In this document: positions 47,801-59,220 of the stretch, piece by piece
Layout of the letters: each line of letters starts with the position of its first letter
How positions within the stretch are numbered: position 1 is the first letter of the stretch
Origin: Ignelater luminosus
Taxonomy: Eukaryota; Arthropoda; Insecta; Coleoptera; Elateridae
Length of the DNA stretch: 64,000 nucleotides
Direction: 5' to 3'
Assembly: GCA_011009095.1 (NCBI GenBank)
Contig: VTPC01000032.1
Location: 1-64,000, forward strand
Notes under the pieces: generated by a model
Told to the model about the DNA's origin: nothing
What the model saw: only the letters and a program-made list of their open reading frames with translations
The model's database searches: none
Made by a program: the position numbers and the translations under genes

Positions 47801-48420
47801 AATACATAAGAATTAAAGGACTCACATGTTATTGAAAATTACTACAGCATTGCCATTGTTTAATTTTGCTTGAAATATTCATCGTGCATTACTTATTGTT
47901 AAATATTTTGCCCTAATTTTATTTCTAGATGCTGCAATTTAAAGGGCACCATCTCTAGACTGATTTATACAATGAATGTCCGTATTATGTGAGTGTGCAA
48001 AGAATGTTCTCATCTCTTTTCTTCTGGTTCTTTATGCAGCTGCATTCGAAAATAAAAATAATATCCCGAAAAATCTTGCCTGGTTACACTACACGCAGTG
48101 CGATGGTTCAAGGTTTAGTTTCTCCCTCCATTAACCATTTTAGGAGAGTTGAATACTAGCATTCGTTCTCTATTAACCTTCTTAATAGAGCTTAAGATAC
48201 GAACATGTACCGGGATGTGCAATTTAATACATTCGTTGCTTATATGCGTTGCTTTTTGTTTTTATAAACAGCATTTCTTTAAAAATAGCTTTAACATTAT
48301 AAATAAAATAATAAGTAAATAAAGCAGAACATGGCAAGCTTGCAAACTAACTTTTCCAAATTATTTCGCAAGGGTTAAACAAGAATTCTAAATAAATCAT
48401 TCATAACAGTAAGCCAATTT
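41801..48420. other. Probable long intron or flanking DNA with conserved-looking blocks
   Basis: Little or no repeat sequence for 6.6 kb, unusual in this window. Blocks at about 42.2-42.9, 44.15-44.75 and 44.8-45.7 kb are CpG-containing and richer in GC, with homeodomain-type TAATTA words, such as insect conserved non-coding DNA often has. Frames in 45.0-45.5 kb (135 codons minus, 83 codons plus) overlap on both strands, have no domain, and are more likely due to the composition. 45.8-48.4 kb is A/T-rich without motif. Confidence 0.4.
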
Positions 48421-48424
48421 AAGT

Positions 48425-49150
48425 TATGCTAACAAAAAGTTCCTTGTCTGGTAGAGATGACAAGATCAAAATCTCCAGTAACTGGTTGACGAGGCATTGT
48501 TCTGATCTTGCCAGTAGTAGGATAAAAAGCACAAAAGAATCTATCTGTAACTCTGCACACATTCTCAGAAGTTGTGCCCTTCGCGTTAGAATTATGAGAG
48601 ATTTCCAATCTTAATGCATCCATTGTCTTCAGAAGCCCGTAACCTTTCTTTTTTCCTTTTCCAAAGATGTTAGAAGTCTTGTGACTACCAGTAACTGCGT
48701 GACAGAATAAGAAAACTTTCTTCGTGTCGTCAATAATATTCTGTATGGTAACTTGAGCATATTCACTGACTTATGCAGTAATTATGGCAAAAAGCCCAGT
48801 ATCCAATCCAAAAGTATTATGTCCTTCCCTGTAGTTTCTATTTAGAGAACATTGTCCACTATAAGTGCATCGGCACTGGCGCAATATTATGCCAAATTAC
48901 GCTTAGAATGAGCAACTGTGGTATTTTCTGTAAAGAAGATTTGAAGACATAGCCATTTGCCTGTTTGCTTTTCTGTTCTTCACTCTTTTCACATGGCTGT
49001 CCATCATAACCATCAAAAACAACTATAGTACAAAGTATAACGTAAATTGTTGGTCCCTTAAAAAGGTGAATTTGCCTCCTGGCATTTTTGCAATCCATTT
49101 TCCGTCGAGAGTCGCAGAAATAACAACAAATAACAATTAAATGAGGCATT
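48425..49150 (-). pseudogene. Decayed copy of an uncharacterised arthropod multicopy gene family
   Basis: The minus strand reads, in order with frame changes: YVILCTIVVFDGYDGQPCEK (about 49050-48990); SADALIVDNVL (near 48870); LFAIITA then SEYAQVTIQNIIDDTKKVFL (48795-48715); FCHAVTGSHKTSNIFGKGKK (48720-48655); and a 64-codon frame at 48623-48429. From memory, a family of uncharacterised arthropod proteins carries the series VVFDGY, DADVLIV, VVGDDTDLL and FLHAxxGCDTTS in this order. If that is right, this is a dead copy lacking the acidic residues of several of these motifs (DTD and CDTTS are changed). Their Asp spacing suggests a nuclease-like fold, which is inference. Related minus-strand frames run up to 49660 (MTDQATEYVSENEIRLVLHE) and may be its 5' part. 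Confidence 0.55.
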
Positions 49151-49660
49151 TAGAAAAATAATTTAAAGGCCCTAATAAACGTCTGGAACAGTAACATAGA
49201 AATTTTTCACTGTTGTTTTTAAACTTGAGAGTCCTACCTGTTCTGTAGCACCTGAAGACACAACAGAAAAATGCGTTGCAAAGAAGGCAAAGCAGGAACG
49301 CATATTGCGACAATTGTGACAATTAGCTCTTTCGAGAAGGTGAATGGAAGGAAAAACCGGACCAAAGGCCGCGAAGATGGGCTGTGCGAGGGTGTAGCCC
49401 GAGTACTAGTGACTTTTAGCTCTCTTAAGAAGGTTAATGGAGGGTAAAGCTTGACCTTTGGCCACCGAAGGTGACATGTGCAAAAGCGTTTCAGACAATC
49501 CGTCGTTTGTTTTGTTTTGACTGATATCTTCAGGAACGGGTAGACCGGTCGAGTTGGGACATAAGCTGTTGTGAGTGATAGAGGAAGAATTTTCAAACGA
49601 TTCATGAAGCACCAATCGTATTTCATTTTCTGACACATATTCTGTAGCCTGATCTGTCAT

Positions 49661-51033
49661 GACACCTCTAAAGGAGGACGTTACCTATTGTCAGCGTATT
49701 TTACTGTATCAAAAACGTTTTCTTAGAAATCTTAGACTTCTTACGTTAGAAGTACTGTTTTGTTTTGCACGGAAAAGAAACCTCTTTCTACTCCAAGAGG
49801 GTTAAAGAATGTGAGCACCGCCGCCAAAGGTGTCGGTCCCGATGGAGGCGTAGGAAGGGTCTGGAGATGGGACGTTTGTCTTGTATCATGCTGCAAAGGG
49901 CCAAATTGTGTCGTACATAAATAAAAGCAAATTTATCGACAAAAACTACTTTGCAGGCAAAAATGTAATCAAACTGTAGAGTATGCTGTTTCTTTTGTTA
50001 TATGCCCACCCCTGCTATAAGGTCCCATCGTGATACTAAAAGTAGAAAAGGGAACTTCTTTATCAAACAAACTTTAATTACGAGTTTTTGTTCCTTAGAG
50101 GCTGTGTAGTGTAGTCAAAAAGGGGGGCAGTAGAGGCAGATTTTGATGTCCAATTAAAACCTTTTTTGTTTTTTTCCACGTTTCTACTTATGGAAATATG
50201 AGTGGAACTTACAAAATTGTAATACTGATGTAAGGTTTATAGTGAAAGCTTCTTTTCTCTTAAGTTGAACATGGAGATCAAAAAGAAGAATTGAGTAGTA
50301 TGGTAAATTTTTTTGATAAGGATAATATCTCATTGTTAAGGACCTTCTTATTGGCATTAAAGATAAAAACGCTAGATTGAAAATTCTGCTTACTTCACAC
50401 AGTAGAGCAAACAAGCTTTCCAAGAGTTTTTACAACTTTCTCTTGGCAATTTTGACTGAGAAGATGCATTTGGCTTATAAACAAGGTTTTGCACGATTTT
50501 AATAGATGTGTGCAAGTAAACATGTGGTAACTCCTTTAGTGCTAGAGTACTTTCTAACACGATCTTTTAAAATACCAAAATTGTTTGGAACCAACTGTTT
50601 AGTGGGTAAGCGACCGTCTATATCAAAAAGGCCTTTGTGCTTCTTTTGTCTACCTATAAGGAAAGGTCGATGCTATTGCAAACAGCAATTTTAAATAATT
50701 TAAATTGTATGTGATAATTCAAGATTAAGGAGTGGTTTGGTTAGTGAAGGTAACAAGAAGTAATAAAAAAGTACTAAAGTAAAGCCAGAAAATGTAAAGA
50801 TCAAAAAATAATTCTGCGAGTGAAACAAGAAAATAGAAGCAGAAAATGAAGTGTTTAAATAATGGTGAAGCAAAGAGCTCATCAAAATCAGTTTACATTA
50901 TGTGAACAGCCGCAAACAGAATTGAGAGGTTAAATGATGAAGAAACTGCAAAAATATTGGAAAAGTTGCCATATAGAAAACAGTGTTGTCAAGTTGAAGC
51001 TAAATCGTAAAACTTAAAAAGAAATAAGATTAT
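49661..51033. other. No recognisable gene
   Basis: A/T-rich, only short frames. A minus-strand frame at 50423-50184 and the stretch at 50690-50500 (HKGLFDIDGRLPTK on the minus strand) might be parts of an old element, but I cannot name one. Confidence 0.35.
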
Positions 51034-51785
51034 ATGAAAAAAAGTGGATTATTAAGAAACAATAACGCGACACCTATGGATGATTTCCTAAGCAGAAATT
51101 CTAAACAAGTAGAAAATACCCAGAACACCAAAAGCAACTTTAAAGAACAAACTCAACAGAATGTAAAAGACAAAACAGTAACAAATAAGGAAGAGATGGG
51201 AAATATAAAACAACTACTAGAACAAATGAAACAAGAAATAAGAAAATACATTTAAACAATATAAAGAATGAAAACAAAAATTCAGAAGAAATTAAAAAGA
51301 TCTAAAAGAATAACTCCGCAGAAACTGAAATTCATAAACTGATAGAGAATTATAAGGAAACACAAACACTTACTAAAATAATAGATTAGAAGAACAAGAA
51401 AAAAATAAAAACAGAAAAGGTTTAATATACCCAAATATGATAAATGAAGCAATGATGACAGAAACGGCTATGAACAAGACAATAGGAAAAGAAAATGAAA
51501 AAAACAGTAAAAGAGTAGGAAGATTTATAAAAGAAAAAATAAAAGAAAAATTTAAAAAATACAATACGAGTATAGCGGTAGTTCAAGAAACTAAATGACC
51601 AGATTAGGGCGAAATAAAGAAGACTAAAACACAACATGCAGATATACCAGAATCAGAAGACATTGAAGATATGTGAAATAAAATAAAAAATAACACGTTC
51701 GAAGCAGCACAGAAAACCAGAGGTAATAAAGCTACAGAAAAAGAAAACAAGAAACTAAGAAGAGAAGAAAGTGGGACTGAGGCTT
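51034..51785 (+). mobile_element. LINE ORF1 start fused to endonuclease pieces, truncated by a mariner
   Basis: The plus frame at 51034-51255 reads MKKSGLLRNNNATPMDDFLS, then TVTNKEEMGNIKQLLEQMKQ. This is the coiled-coil-prone N-terminus of an ORF1 that I take to be from the same family as the LINE at 14.7-18.9 kb. From 51260 to 51780 highly Lys/Asn/Glu-rich frames follow with jumps. YNTSIAVVQETK near 51570 looks like the start of an endonuclease, and DIEDM-NKIKNNTFEAAQKT near 51660-51710 looks like the linker before the RT. Large internal deletions must therefore have occurred. The right end abuts the 5' part of a mariner. Confidence 0.6.
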
Positions 51786-51789
51786 TTAG

Positions 51790-52634
51790 AGTAGTTGGGT
51801 AGGCGTGTCTAGAAAGGGGAGACTCTGTTGTCCCCTCCTTCCAAGTCCTACACTTGTCGGTGGCACCATGAGTGAGTGAGAGGTACTGCCATCTGTTGCG
51901 CAACGCATTGTCATCAGATTTCTCGCTAACGAAGGCGTTAAATTAAATTAAACATTAAAGCACAGTTTGGAGATGCAACTTTATCCAAGACAGGTGTATG
52001 ATTGGGCCAAACAATTTCGTAATAGCCGCGACGCTTTAGAAAACGTAAGTCACAAATGTCATTCGCGGTCGAGCATCAATGATGACAACAGTTGAAGAAA
52101 TTGCATCGGAGGTGGAGATAAGTGTTGGGAGTGCCTAGACAGTTTTTTCAGAACACCTTGGGTTCCGCTAAGTGTTGCGTCTCCTCGCTGATACACAAAA
52201 CAGTGCCCGAAATCGTTTTAAAGAAGGAGAAGCATTTTTGAATAAAATTGTGATGTGTGATGGGCTGTTGGTACAACGCTATACATCAGAGAACAAGAGG
52301 ATGAGTATGAGGTGGGGAAGTGAGGAAGGGGCTCCGATGAAGGCAAGAAAAGTTCTCTCTGCAGGAAAGGTTCTTGCGACCGTGTTTTTTGACGCGAATG
52401 GTGTCTTGCTGGTAAATTTTCTTTACGACGGGAAGGCTGCTGAACGATGTGAGGGCTGTTTATCGCAGCAAACGGTGGCGCAATCAGTCTCCTTCTCCAT
52501 GACAACGCGCTGCTGCACACAGCAACTCTTACGCGAGAAAGAATCCTACAGTTCTGACTTATCACCATATAACTTTTACCTGTTCAGGCCGCTAAAGCAA
52601 GCGTTAGGAAAGCAGCATTTTGACGATAATGCAT
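51790..52634 (+). mobile_element. mariner transposon, nearly whole transposase reading but broken
   Basis: The start at 51868 (MSE, stop, EVLPSVAQRIVIRFLANEGV) is the N-terminus of a mariner transposase. AQFGDATLSKT and DWAKQFRNSRDALENVSH follow at 51955-52055, the helix-turn-helix domain. From 52172 a 172-codon frame holds TSENKRMSMRWGSEEGAP, then KVLSAGKVLATVFFDANGVL, with the catalytic region eroded (FLNKIVMCDGLLV, where CDETWV is expected, so an acidic residue is lost), and YSSDLSPYNFYLFRPLKQAL, in which the second Asp position reads Asn. It ends at KQHFDDNAFV, where a second mariner joins. The 77 bases before the start may include the left terminal repeat, which I cannot delimit. Frame changes and lost catalytic residues make it inactive. 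Confidence 0.85.
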
Positions 52635-53180
52635 TTGTTATAACGCGTGACGAGTTTGTGTATCCCAGCCTTATATTCCTCTGCGGCTAGTCCTTTCAGA
52701 AAAGAAGTCACCCATTCTGTTAGTTTTTCATCACTTTGAAATTTCCTTCCTTCCAAAAAGTACTTTAATTTTGCACAGAAATGAAAATCTGAAAGAGCCA
52801 AGTTCGGACTGTAGGGTGGGTGGTTGGAACTTCCTCGTTGATCCCAGAAAACAGTTGCAATGAGTTTCCGCGTAGACTTGACAATCTTGAATTTTATTGG
52901 TTTGGTTGGTAAATGAGCATGATGTCACACCTTTGATTATCGTTTACTTTTAGGTGTTACATAAGAAACCCATATTTTGTCTCCAGTGGCAATGTGAGTC
53001 TGATAATCTGATAACACCCCTAACTTCACAAGAAAGCAATAATCTCACGGGATTGGAATGTTGAATGCGTATTTTGCGTGAAATTCTAAACTGTAATCGT
53101 GGTATGTTTAAAGTCTCATAAATTAATCAAAAAGGTCAGCAATAAAAAGCTTAGTCAAGCGAAGTGTTTCAATTGCTGTC
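52630..53180 (-). mobile_element. Second mariner, opposite strand, internally deleted
   Basis: Read leftwards, about 53000-52950 gives THIATGDKIWVSYVTPKSKR (relatives read GDETWV). Then come HLPTKPIKFK and STRKLIATVFWDQRG. The sequence jumps to HPPYSPNLALSDFHFCAKLK (the catalytic D is N here) and goes on as YFLEGRKFQSDEKLTEWVTSFLKGLAAEEYKAGIHKLVTRYNKC in separate short stretches up to about 52632. The part between the first and second catalytic segments is missing. This copy is from a different mariner lineage than the plus-strand one, judged by wording. The C-termini of both meet at 52629-52634. Confidence 0.85.
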
Positions 53181-55594
53181 CATCTATGAAAAATATCCTA
53201 GCTTCGCGTTACCTAAGCTGTTGTATCAATAATGAGAGATGAATTTTTAGTATCAACATTTTTTATCTTCTTCACGTTTATGATTTTTTTATAGTTTACT
53301 AGCTATACTGATCGGCCGTATCTTAATTAACATTGTTGTCTACTTTTTTGAACTTTTAATTGCTTAGTGCTAGAAATATAATAATCATAATTTGTGTAAA
53401 ATCTGTAAAAGCGTGTAGTAGCCAATTGCTATTATATCATTATTCAATTGAATTTCAGTTTTATTTATAAAAAACATTTATAAAAATGTTAATAATTTAC
53501 ATTTGCAAAAATCAAAGACAAAAGTAAAAACCTCAAATAGAAATGCTTACATCTCGCGTGAAAAAATAAACTTTTTATATTGGCGTCTAGATACCTTTCC
53601 CAAGTATCCCACTCACCATCAGATCCAAGAACATGTCTTCTATAAAATAATAACTCATAATAAATGTAACAGAAACGGCCGGGGAATCCCATAAAGTCGG
53701 AGAGTAAACCGCACAGCCTTGCGGCACTAAAACACCACCTAACTGTTCTTTATGATTAGGGTGACGCCAGTGGCGTGCATCGGTTCGACCGATGGATGTT
53801 GTTCAAACTTCCTAAGTATTAGCACTCTGTATACATAACAAGCGGTTTTATTATTATATTTATTATTTCCCGACGTTTTAGTGCACTTCTACATTTCCCT
53901 CCTAATTCCGCCCTGAAAACATCAATAATAGTAAACGTTTTATGACGTGCATTACTTCGCTAGACCATTAATGGTGTGTAAGGAACAGGAATTAATAACG
54001 CTGCGCTTAATACACGTATTCAGGTGCATTACATACAGCTATTAAATATAGGAATACCGACATAAATCAGTTTCGGGTTTAAATTTGGATGTACCGTGTG
54101 TTATTGAATTTGGAGGGCGTACCTATTTGTTTTTCGGTATCTCGAAAACAATAACAAGCCCAAGTGAGGGGCAATTTCCATTTATGGCGAGACTCGCAGG
54201 CCGCAAGAGACCGAAAGAAAATTAAACGTCGGATTCGGAGCGAACGTAATAAAACGGTCTCGGGTTAGAGTCAAAGGTGAATGACGACCGAACACCTGCG
54301 GCGTGGCACCGCGACGCCCTAACAAATATACTTTCGCTATTTGTATTTTGGGACCGGAATATCCACTTTCTACTTCCACAGTATTATTCTGAAAGTACAT
54401 GAACCCGCCTCGCTTTAAAAATGTTTTTTTCTCCTTCGGTTGAAAAAAGACAATTCTTAATAAAGCAACCACCTGCCTGGCAAAAATCCCAAATCTCGTG
54501 GCAAAAGAAATAATAAAAGAGCTTCCACATCTCGCATTAATTTTCAACGTCTTCTTTGCCTATTCGAAAATTTTATTATTATCTTAAATTCGTAAAATAA
54601 ATGATTGCAGAAACTTACTTTGTTTCTTTTTGCCAACAATATCCTTTTTAGTATAATACATCAGAAGAGATGGATTCTTGTATATTTATCTGAAGCCCCG
54701 GGCGATCGAAGCAGTAAACCTCAGCTAAGCCTCATTTTAAGTTTTGACTGCGCTTTTCTTATAATTAATGAGGAAAATTTGGATAACAAGCATTTTCAGC
54801 TATAAATCCCACGGCTAGATTTTGTAATCAAGTGCACGCTGGAGTTTCTAACAATTAAAGATCTGGTTATCACGTTTCTCCTTGATGATAGGACTATACG
54901 AACACCACACACGTACGTAGCGATACTGTTAGAAGTGTTCGCTAAAACTTGGGCTTTTACGCGTATACCCAACTTGGATATGGACCAAATCTTGGTAAAC
55001 TTGTTAAATCTAATCTAACTCGCGTGGCATCTTCTGAATAAAGAATACGTACATGCATATATGTATGTGTTTTCTACATTGTTTCTAACAAACTTTCAGC
55101 TTCTCCATCGAAACACTAGCTAGCACATCAAGGCGCTGATCCAAGCCGTATTTTAGAGAGGCATTTTTAAAATCCTATTTTCTCCGCAGGAAAAAAATGT
55201 TAGAAATTCTCCGAACTCTGTTATGTCTCTATCGTAAAACATATCACGAAATACATATTCATACGTTTTATTTGTTGACTATACAGAACATTTAGTTTAC
55301 GCAAAAGGGTAAATATCGTATAAACTATTTCTCTCAGAATTTACACAATTCTATTTGACTTAAACAGCAAAATAAATATTTTACATGGGATTTAACGTCT
55401 GGCGTTTTTCATTTAACAAGTGTAAAATCAGCGACCCGACAGGGCTGTGCATGGTCTTAAATGGAAAATCCTGCATTCTGCTATCACGTGAATACCGCAT
55501 TGTCGGGTCTCAGGAACAACCACGAAGGTTCAAATATCAAGCATAACTTACTAGATATGTATATACATGAAAAACAAATTCTGTTTGAGCTTGC
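53181..55594. other. Low-repeat sequence, no exon recognised
   Basis: 53.2-53.5 kb is A/T-rich. 53.6-54.6 kb is more balanced and free of repeats that I know; a 121-codon minus frame (54547-54182) has no domain and no clear splice sites. 54.6-55.6 kb is A/T-rich without motif. The balanced part resembles the 41.8-45.7 kb zone and may belong to the same intron or flank. Confidence 0.4.
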
Positions 55595-55930
55595 AAACAA
55601 AAATAATATAGAACCATGTAGAGATATAAAGAACAAATAGAGATATCAGATGAAAAGGCGAAACTGCATACGAAAAACTAAAAAACAGAAAAGCACCAGG
55701 GCTCGACGACATTCAAAATGAGGAGTACGAAGACTCGCCCACAACTTAACATAGCTATTCCAAAAGATTATAAATAGTAGGAGAGTACCAAAAAAGTGGA
55801 AACAGAATATTACCATCCCCATACATAAGAAAGGTGACAAAAAAGACCCGGAGAACTATCGTACAATCATCCTTTTCAACACCATCCTTAAATTGCTAAC
55901 AAAAATGATGCGACAAAGCTAATGGGTCTA
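55595..55930 (+). mobile_element. LINE RT fragment
   Basis: The plus strand reads AYEKLKNRKAPGLDDIQNEE, then after one frame change LFQKIINSRRVPKKWKQNIT, IPIHKKGDKKDPENYRTIIL and LFNTILKLLTKMM. These are the RT finger blocks upstream of motif A in LINEs (KAPG.D.I..E, P..W....I.PI.KKGD, NYR.I.L). The frame ends at about 55925; motif A onwards is absent. The next sequence is a minisatellite. There are one or two lesions only within this piece, so it is not among the oldest copies. Confidence 0.85.
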
Positions 55931-55984
55931 TGCAAAGAGCAACAACAATGTAGAACGTTACATCAGCTTCCATGCTGTATATGC

Positions 55985-57375
55985 TGGTATAGTAATTTGG
56001 AGTATTGAACACGCTACACTCCACACTTCTGTAAAAGTACACCAGCCCTCACGGGGTTACATGTATCACAAATATGTTTAGAATATTGGGCACCTTACAC
56101 TCGATACTGCTGCAAGAATGCATGGTATTAGTACAAATTTAGAATATTGGGCGCACTACACTCGATACTGCTGCAAACATACAGCAACCCTTGACAAGGT
56201 TACATAGTACCAGTACAAATTTGGATGCTGTACTTCATATGCTGCAAAAATACCGTTTTCCCGGATAAGATTATACTGTACCGGTACAGATTTGGAATAT
56301 ACTATGCATACTGCTGCAAAAGTGTACCAACCCTGATCGGGTTACATGGTAACACAACAAGTTTGGAGTGTTGAGTATGCTACACTTCATACTTCTGTAA
56401 AAATACACCAGCTTTGATGGGGTTACATGGTGCCAGTACAAGTTTTTAAATATTTGGCACGCTATACTTTATATTGCCACAAAAATACACCAGCCCCTAA
56501 CAAGGTTACATATTACCACAAACGTTTGGAGTATTGGGCACGCTACACTCCACACTTCAGTAAAAATACACCAGCCCTAACGGGGTTACAACTTTAAAGT
56601 ATTGGGCACGTTACACTCTACACTTCTATTAAAATACACCAGCCATGACGAGGTTACATGGTATCAGTACAAGTTTAGAATATTGGGCATGTTACACTCG
56701 ATACTGCTGCAAACATACACCAGCCCCTGGCAAGGTTACATGGTATCACAATATGTCTGGAGTGTTGGGCACGTTACACTCTACACTTCTGTTAAAATAC
56801 ACCAGCCATGACGGGGTTACATAGTATCAGTACAAGTTCAGAATATTGGGTATCACGTCGATTCGGCGCACACAAATCGGCGCACGACATTTCGGCGCTG
56901 ACATATCGGCGCGCGAAGAAATCGGCGCAAAGACAAATCGTATTTTGTATTGACTACTTTTCAATTTTATTTATCTTTCAATAAAAGTCATTTATGCAAT
57001 TTATATTTTGACTGTTTGGCATTTACGCCGTTTAAGTTAAGCGCCGATTCGTTTATGCGCTGAGTCGACGTAGCGCCGAATTGTCGTACGCCGAATTGTC
57101 GCGCGCCGATTTTGCTGCGCCGATTTGTCGTAGAACCGACTATTGGGCATGTTAAACTCGATACTGCTGAAAAAATACAGCAGCCTCTGACAAGGTTACA
57201 TGGTACCACAACAACTTTGGAGTATTGGGTACACTACACTTCATACTTCTGTTAAAATACACCAGCCCTGTCGGAGTTACACGGTATCAGTACAAGTTTA
57301 GAATATTGGGCACACTGCACACCATACTGCTGCAGGAATGCAGCAGCTTCTGACAGGGTTACATGGTACCAATAT
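55985..57375. repeat. Minisatellite, unit about 82 bases, some 16 copies, interrupted
   Basis: GGTTACATGGTA recurs with the words AGAATATTGGGCAC, ACTCGATACTGCTGCAA and ATACACCAGCCC. Starts of the GGTTAC word lie at 56055, 56199, 56269, 56339, 56421, 56504, 56583, 56652, 56734, 56815, 57194, 57275 and 57357, mostly 69-83 apart. Two alternating unit types are seen (GATACTGCTGC and CACACTTCTGT). A 290-base element interrupts it at 56851-57140. A long spacer of one unit near 56055-56199 hides one eroded copy. Confidence 0.9.
56851..57140. mobile_element. Palindromic element of TCGGCGC subrepeats, 290 bp, in the minisatellite
   Basis: The left third holds AAATCGGCGCACGACA-type words (TCGGCGC at about 56864, 56887, 56905, 56923 and 56942). 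The right third holds the same in complement (GCGCCGA and GCGCGCCGA words at about 57040-57128), so it can fold into a long hairpin around an A/T-rich centre. The minisatellite is broken exactly at TATTGGG, which is present on both sides (56844-56850 and 57141-57147), consistent with a 7-bp target duplication. No coding capacity. It looks like a foldback or MITE-type element, but the terminal bases of both ends do not match well, so its class is open. Confidence 0.75.
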
Positions 57376-57849
57376 ATGTTAGCTTTGATTCTGGTGTTCT
57401 TATCAACAGTGTTGAATGTCGACGAGATTTAAATAAACCCTTCATACTGAATTTGAACAAAGAACTGTTTTAATGTCTACAAAACGTCCCAATACGCTAC
57501 AACTACTATCGAGAGTTCTCTCACTCTGTCTACTTGCATTTCTCCTGTTTGTGTTTTCAATATCTCACAAAAAGGGGACGGTCACCCATTTGTAGAAAAT
57601 GTTTGAAAATGCAACTGGCTGTGTTCATAAATATAGTATCATATAAACGTCTTTCATTAACTAAGTCTGTTCCAATTTGTTTTATTACAGCTGTTTCGTC
57701 TGTGTTTAATAACGTTTTTATCTCCTATTTCAGCCACGATTTTAATATTCATGCGTCACTGCTGTTTAGTTTATTTTCTGAACAAACTAAATTCATTGAC
57801 GTTTGATTTTTGTTCATTTTTTGGTTAGTCCTTTCTTTGTAGCGCAGTC
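57376..57849. other. Unexplained; possibly an eroded tail of the next LINE
   Basis: A 90-codon plus frame at 57534-57806 and its complement have no domain. The region lies at the 3' side of the minus-strand LINE and could be its decayed C-terminal part. Confidence 0.35.
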
Positions 57850-59220
57850 TTTATCAGCCTAATGTAGGTATCTGAAAGTGCATTCATTTTGTAAGCCCAT
57901 TCTTTTTGTCGCACTCTTTCTTTACTCAAGGGCTGCTCTAGATTGAATGCCATTTTTTTAATTTTGACCTAATCGTCCTAGTCTTTGAGAAACTATAAAA
58001 CTGGTAGCTTCTTGCTAGACAGGAAAATATTAATTTCACCAAGCCTGTACGAATATTTCCTTGAAGCATATCACGACGTCTTGGTGTCGAGCTTTGTCAA
58101 AAGCTTTCGAAATGGTCAAAAAGATAGGAGCGAGTTCAAGCTTTCAGACCGACATAAAATTAGTTATGCTATTATGGCCTGGAACTTGGCGGGGTTTAAG
58201 TTGATGTAATGACTTCATCGCGTAAATGTCGTTTAATTAAGTTGGGTCTGCATTGACATTCTAAATATTATGAGCAAAAGTCTTTGCTTTCTTTCTTCTA
58301 ACTAATTGGCGGTGGAATGGAATTTTGCCATACTAGAAGGCGATACATTTCCCAGAGCTTGTAAATCTGTGGAGAGAGCTACCAAATTGGCATTTTTGTG
58401 GCTAGAAATAAAATTACATACTGGTATTGAGTGGATTGAACAAATACCGGTCAACAAGGTGGAGGGTTATTGCCAACGATTAAGACCTTTCATAGGTGGT
58501 AAGAAAAGACTTGTAGAGTTTGGAGACGAAAACAGATGAATTTTGGATATTCATAGTCAAAACGTTAACAACAGCTTCTAGTTCTTCTGTGAATGTAATT
58601 TAATAAAGTGGTTCATAATGGATATTGAGATGAAAAACTGGTCGGGTGAGGAAGCTCGCGTGCATTGATATTGTGATCAAAGTCGAGGTCACAAATGAAA
58701 TGGAAATGTCAAGGACGTCAAGACGTCCAATTCTATAGTGGATGGGTTCAAGGAGGCCTGTAACTACTATGTTGTAATCATCAGCACATGCGGCTGTTCC
58801 ATCAAGAGTGTTTGACATTTAGGTTTCCAGCTAAGATGACAGGGTATAAGCCATTTCGGAAATCATAGATGTCCGCAAGAAGAAGGGAATGATTGGACGA
58901 CAATGAAACATAGAGGTTGTGCATTTTCCATTAACAGGTGCTAAATCCTGCAGTGAAGGACTCGAACCAAGATGGTAAGCAAATAGTTGTTAGACATACC
59001 AAGATAGAAATTTCTCGATCTCTGGCATTCGGACGATCGTTATGGTGTAACTGATAATTTGGTAGTCGGAGTTTCAAATTCAGTAAATGAATTTATTAAT
59101 GAAGATAACAATTGAATTGCAATGAAGTAGCTGAAATTGTTTTAGCCAAACGCTAAACACAAAAAGGTCTGAGTTGCCGAGGGTGTTCATTAATGCTCAA
59201 AATATAGCAGAAGCAACTTA
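57850..59220 (-). mobile_element. Decayed Jockey-like LINE, endonuclease and RT pieces
   Basis: On the minus strand RLPNYQLHHNDRPNARDREI (about 59080-59025) and DIYDFRNGLYPVILAGNLNV, with KHS-WNSR (about 58890-58820), are endonuclease (relatives read ILAGDLNAKH..WNSR, the Asp here being Asn). IHYRIGRLDVLDISISF at 58745-58695 is the block relatives write as R.DVLDI.I. Near 58250-58190 LKPRQVPGHNSITNFM matches the early RT block KKAPGHD.ITN. Near 58120-58060 ISKAFDKARHQDVVI is RT motif A (relatives read V.KAFD+VWH), and it comes directly after, so several hundred bases of the RT are missing. Frames change often and the copy is old. Confidence 0.75.

Noticed and set aside
54182-54547. 121-codon minus-strand frame
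   Set aside because: No domain, no clear splice sites, balanced composition makes long chance frames more likely.
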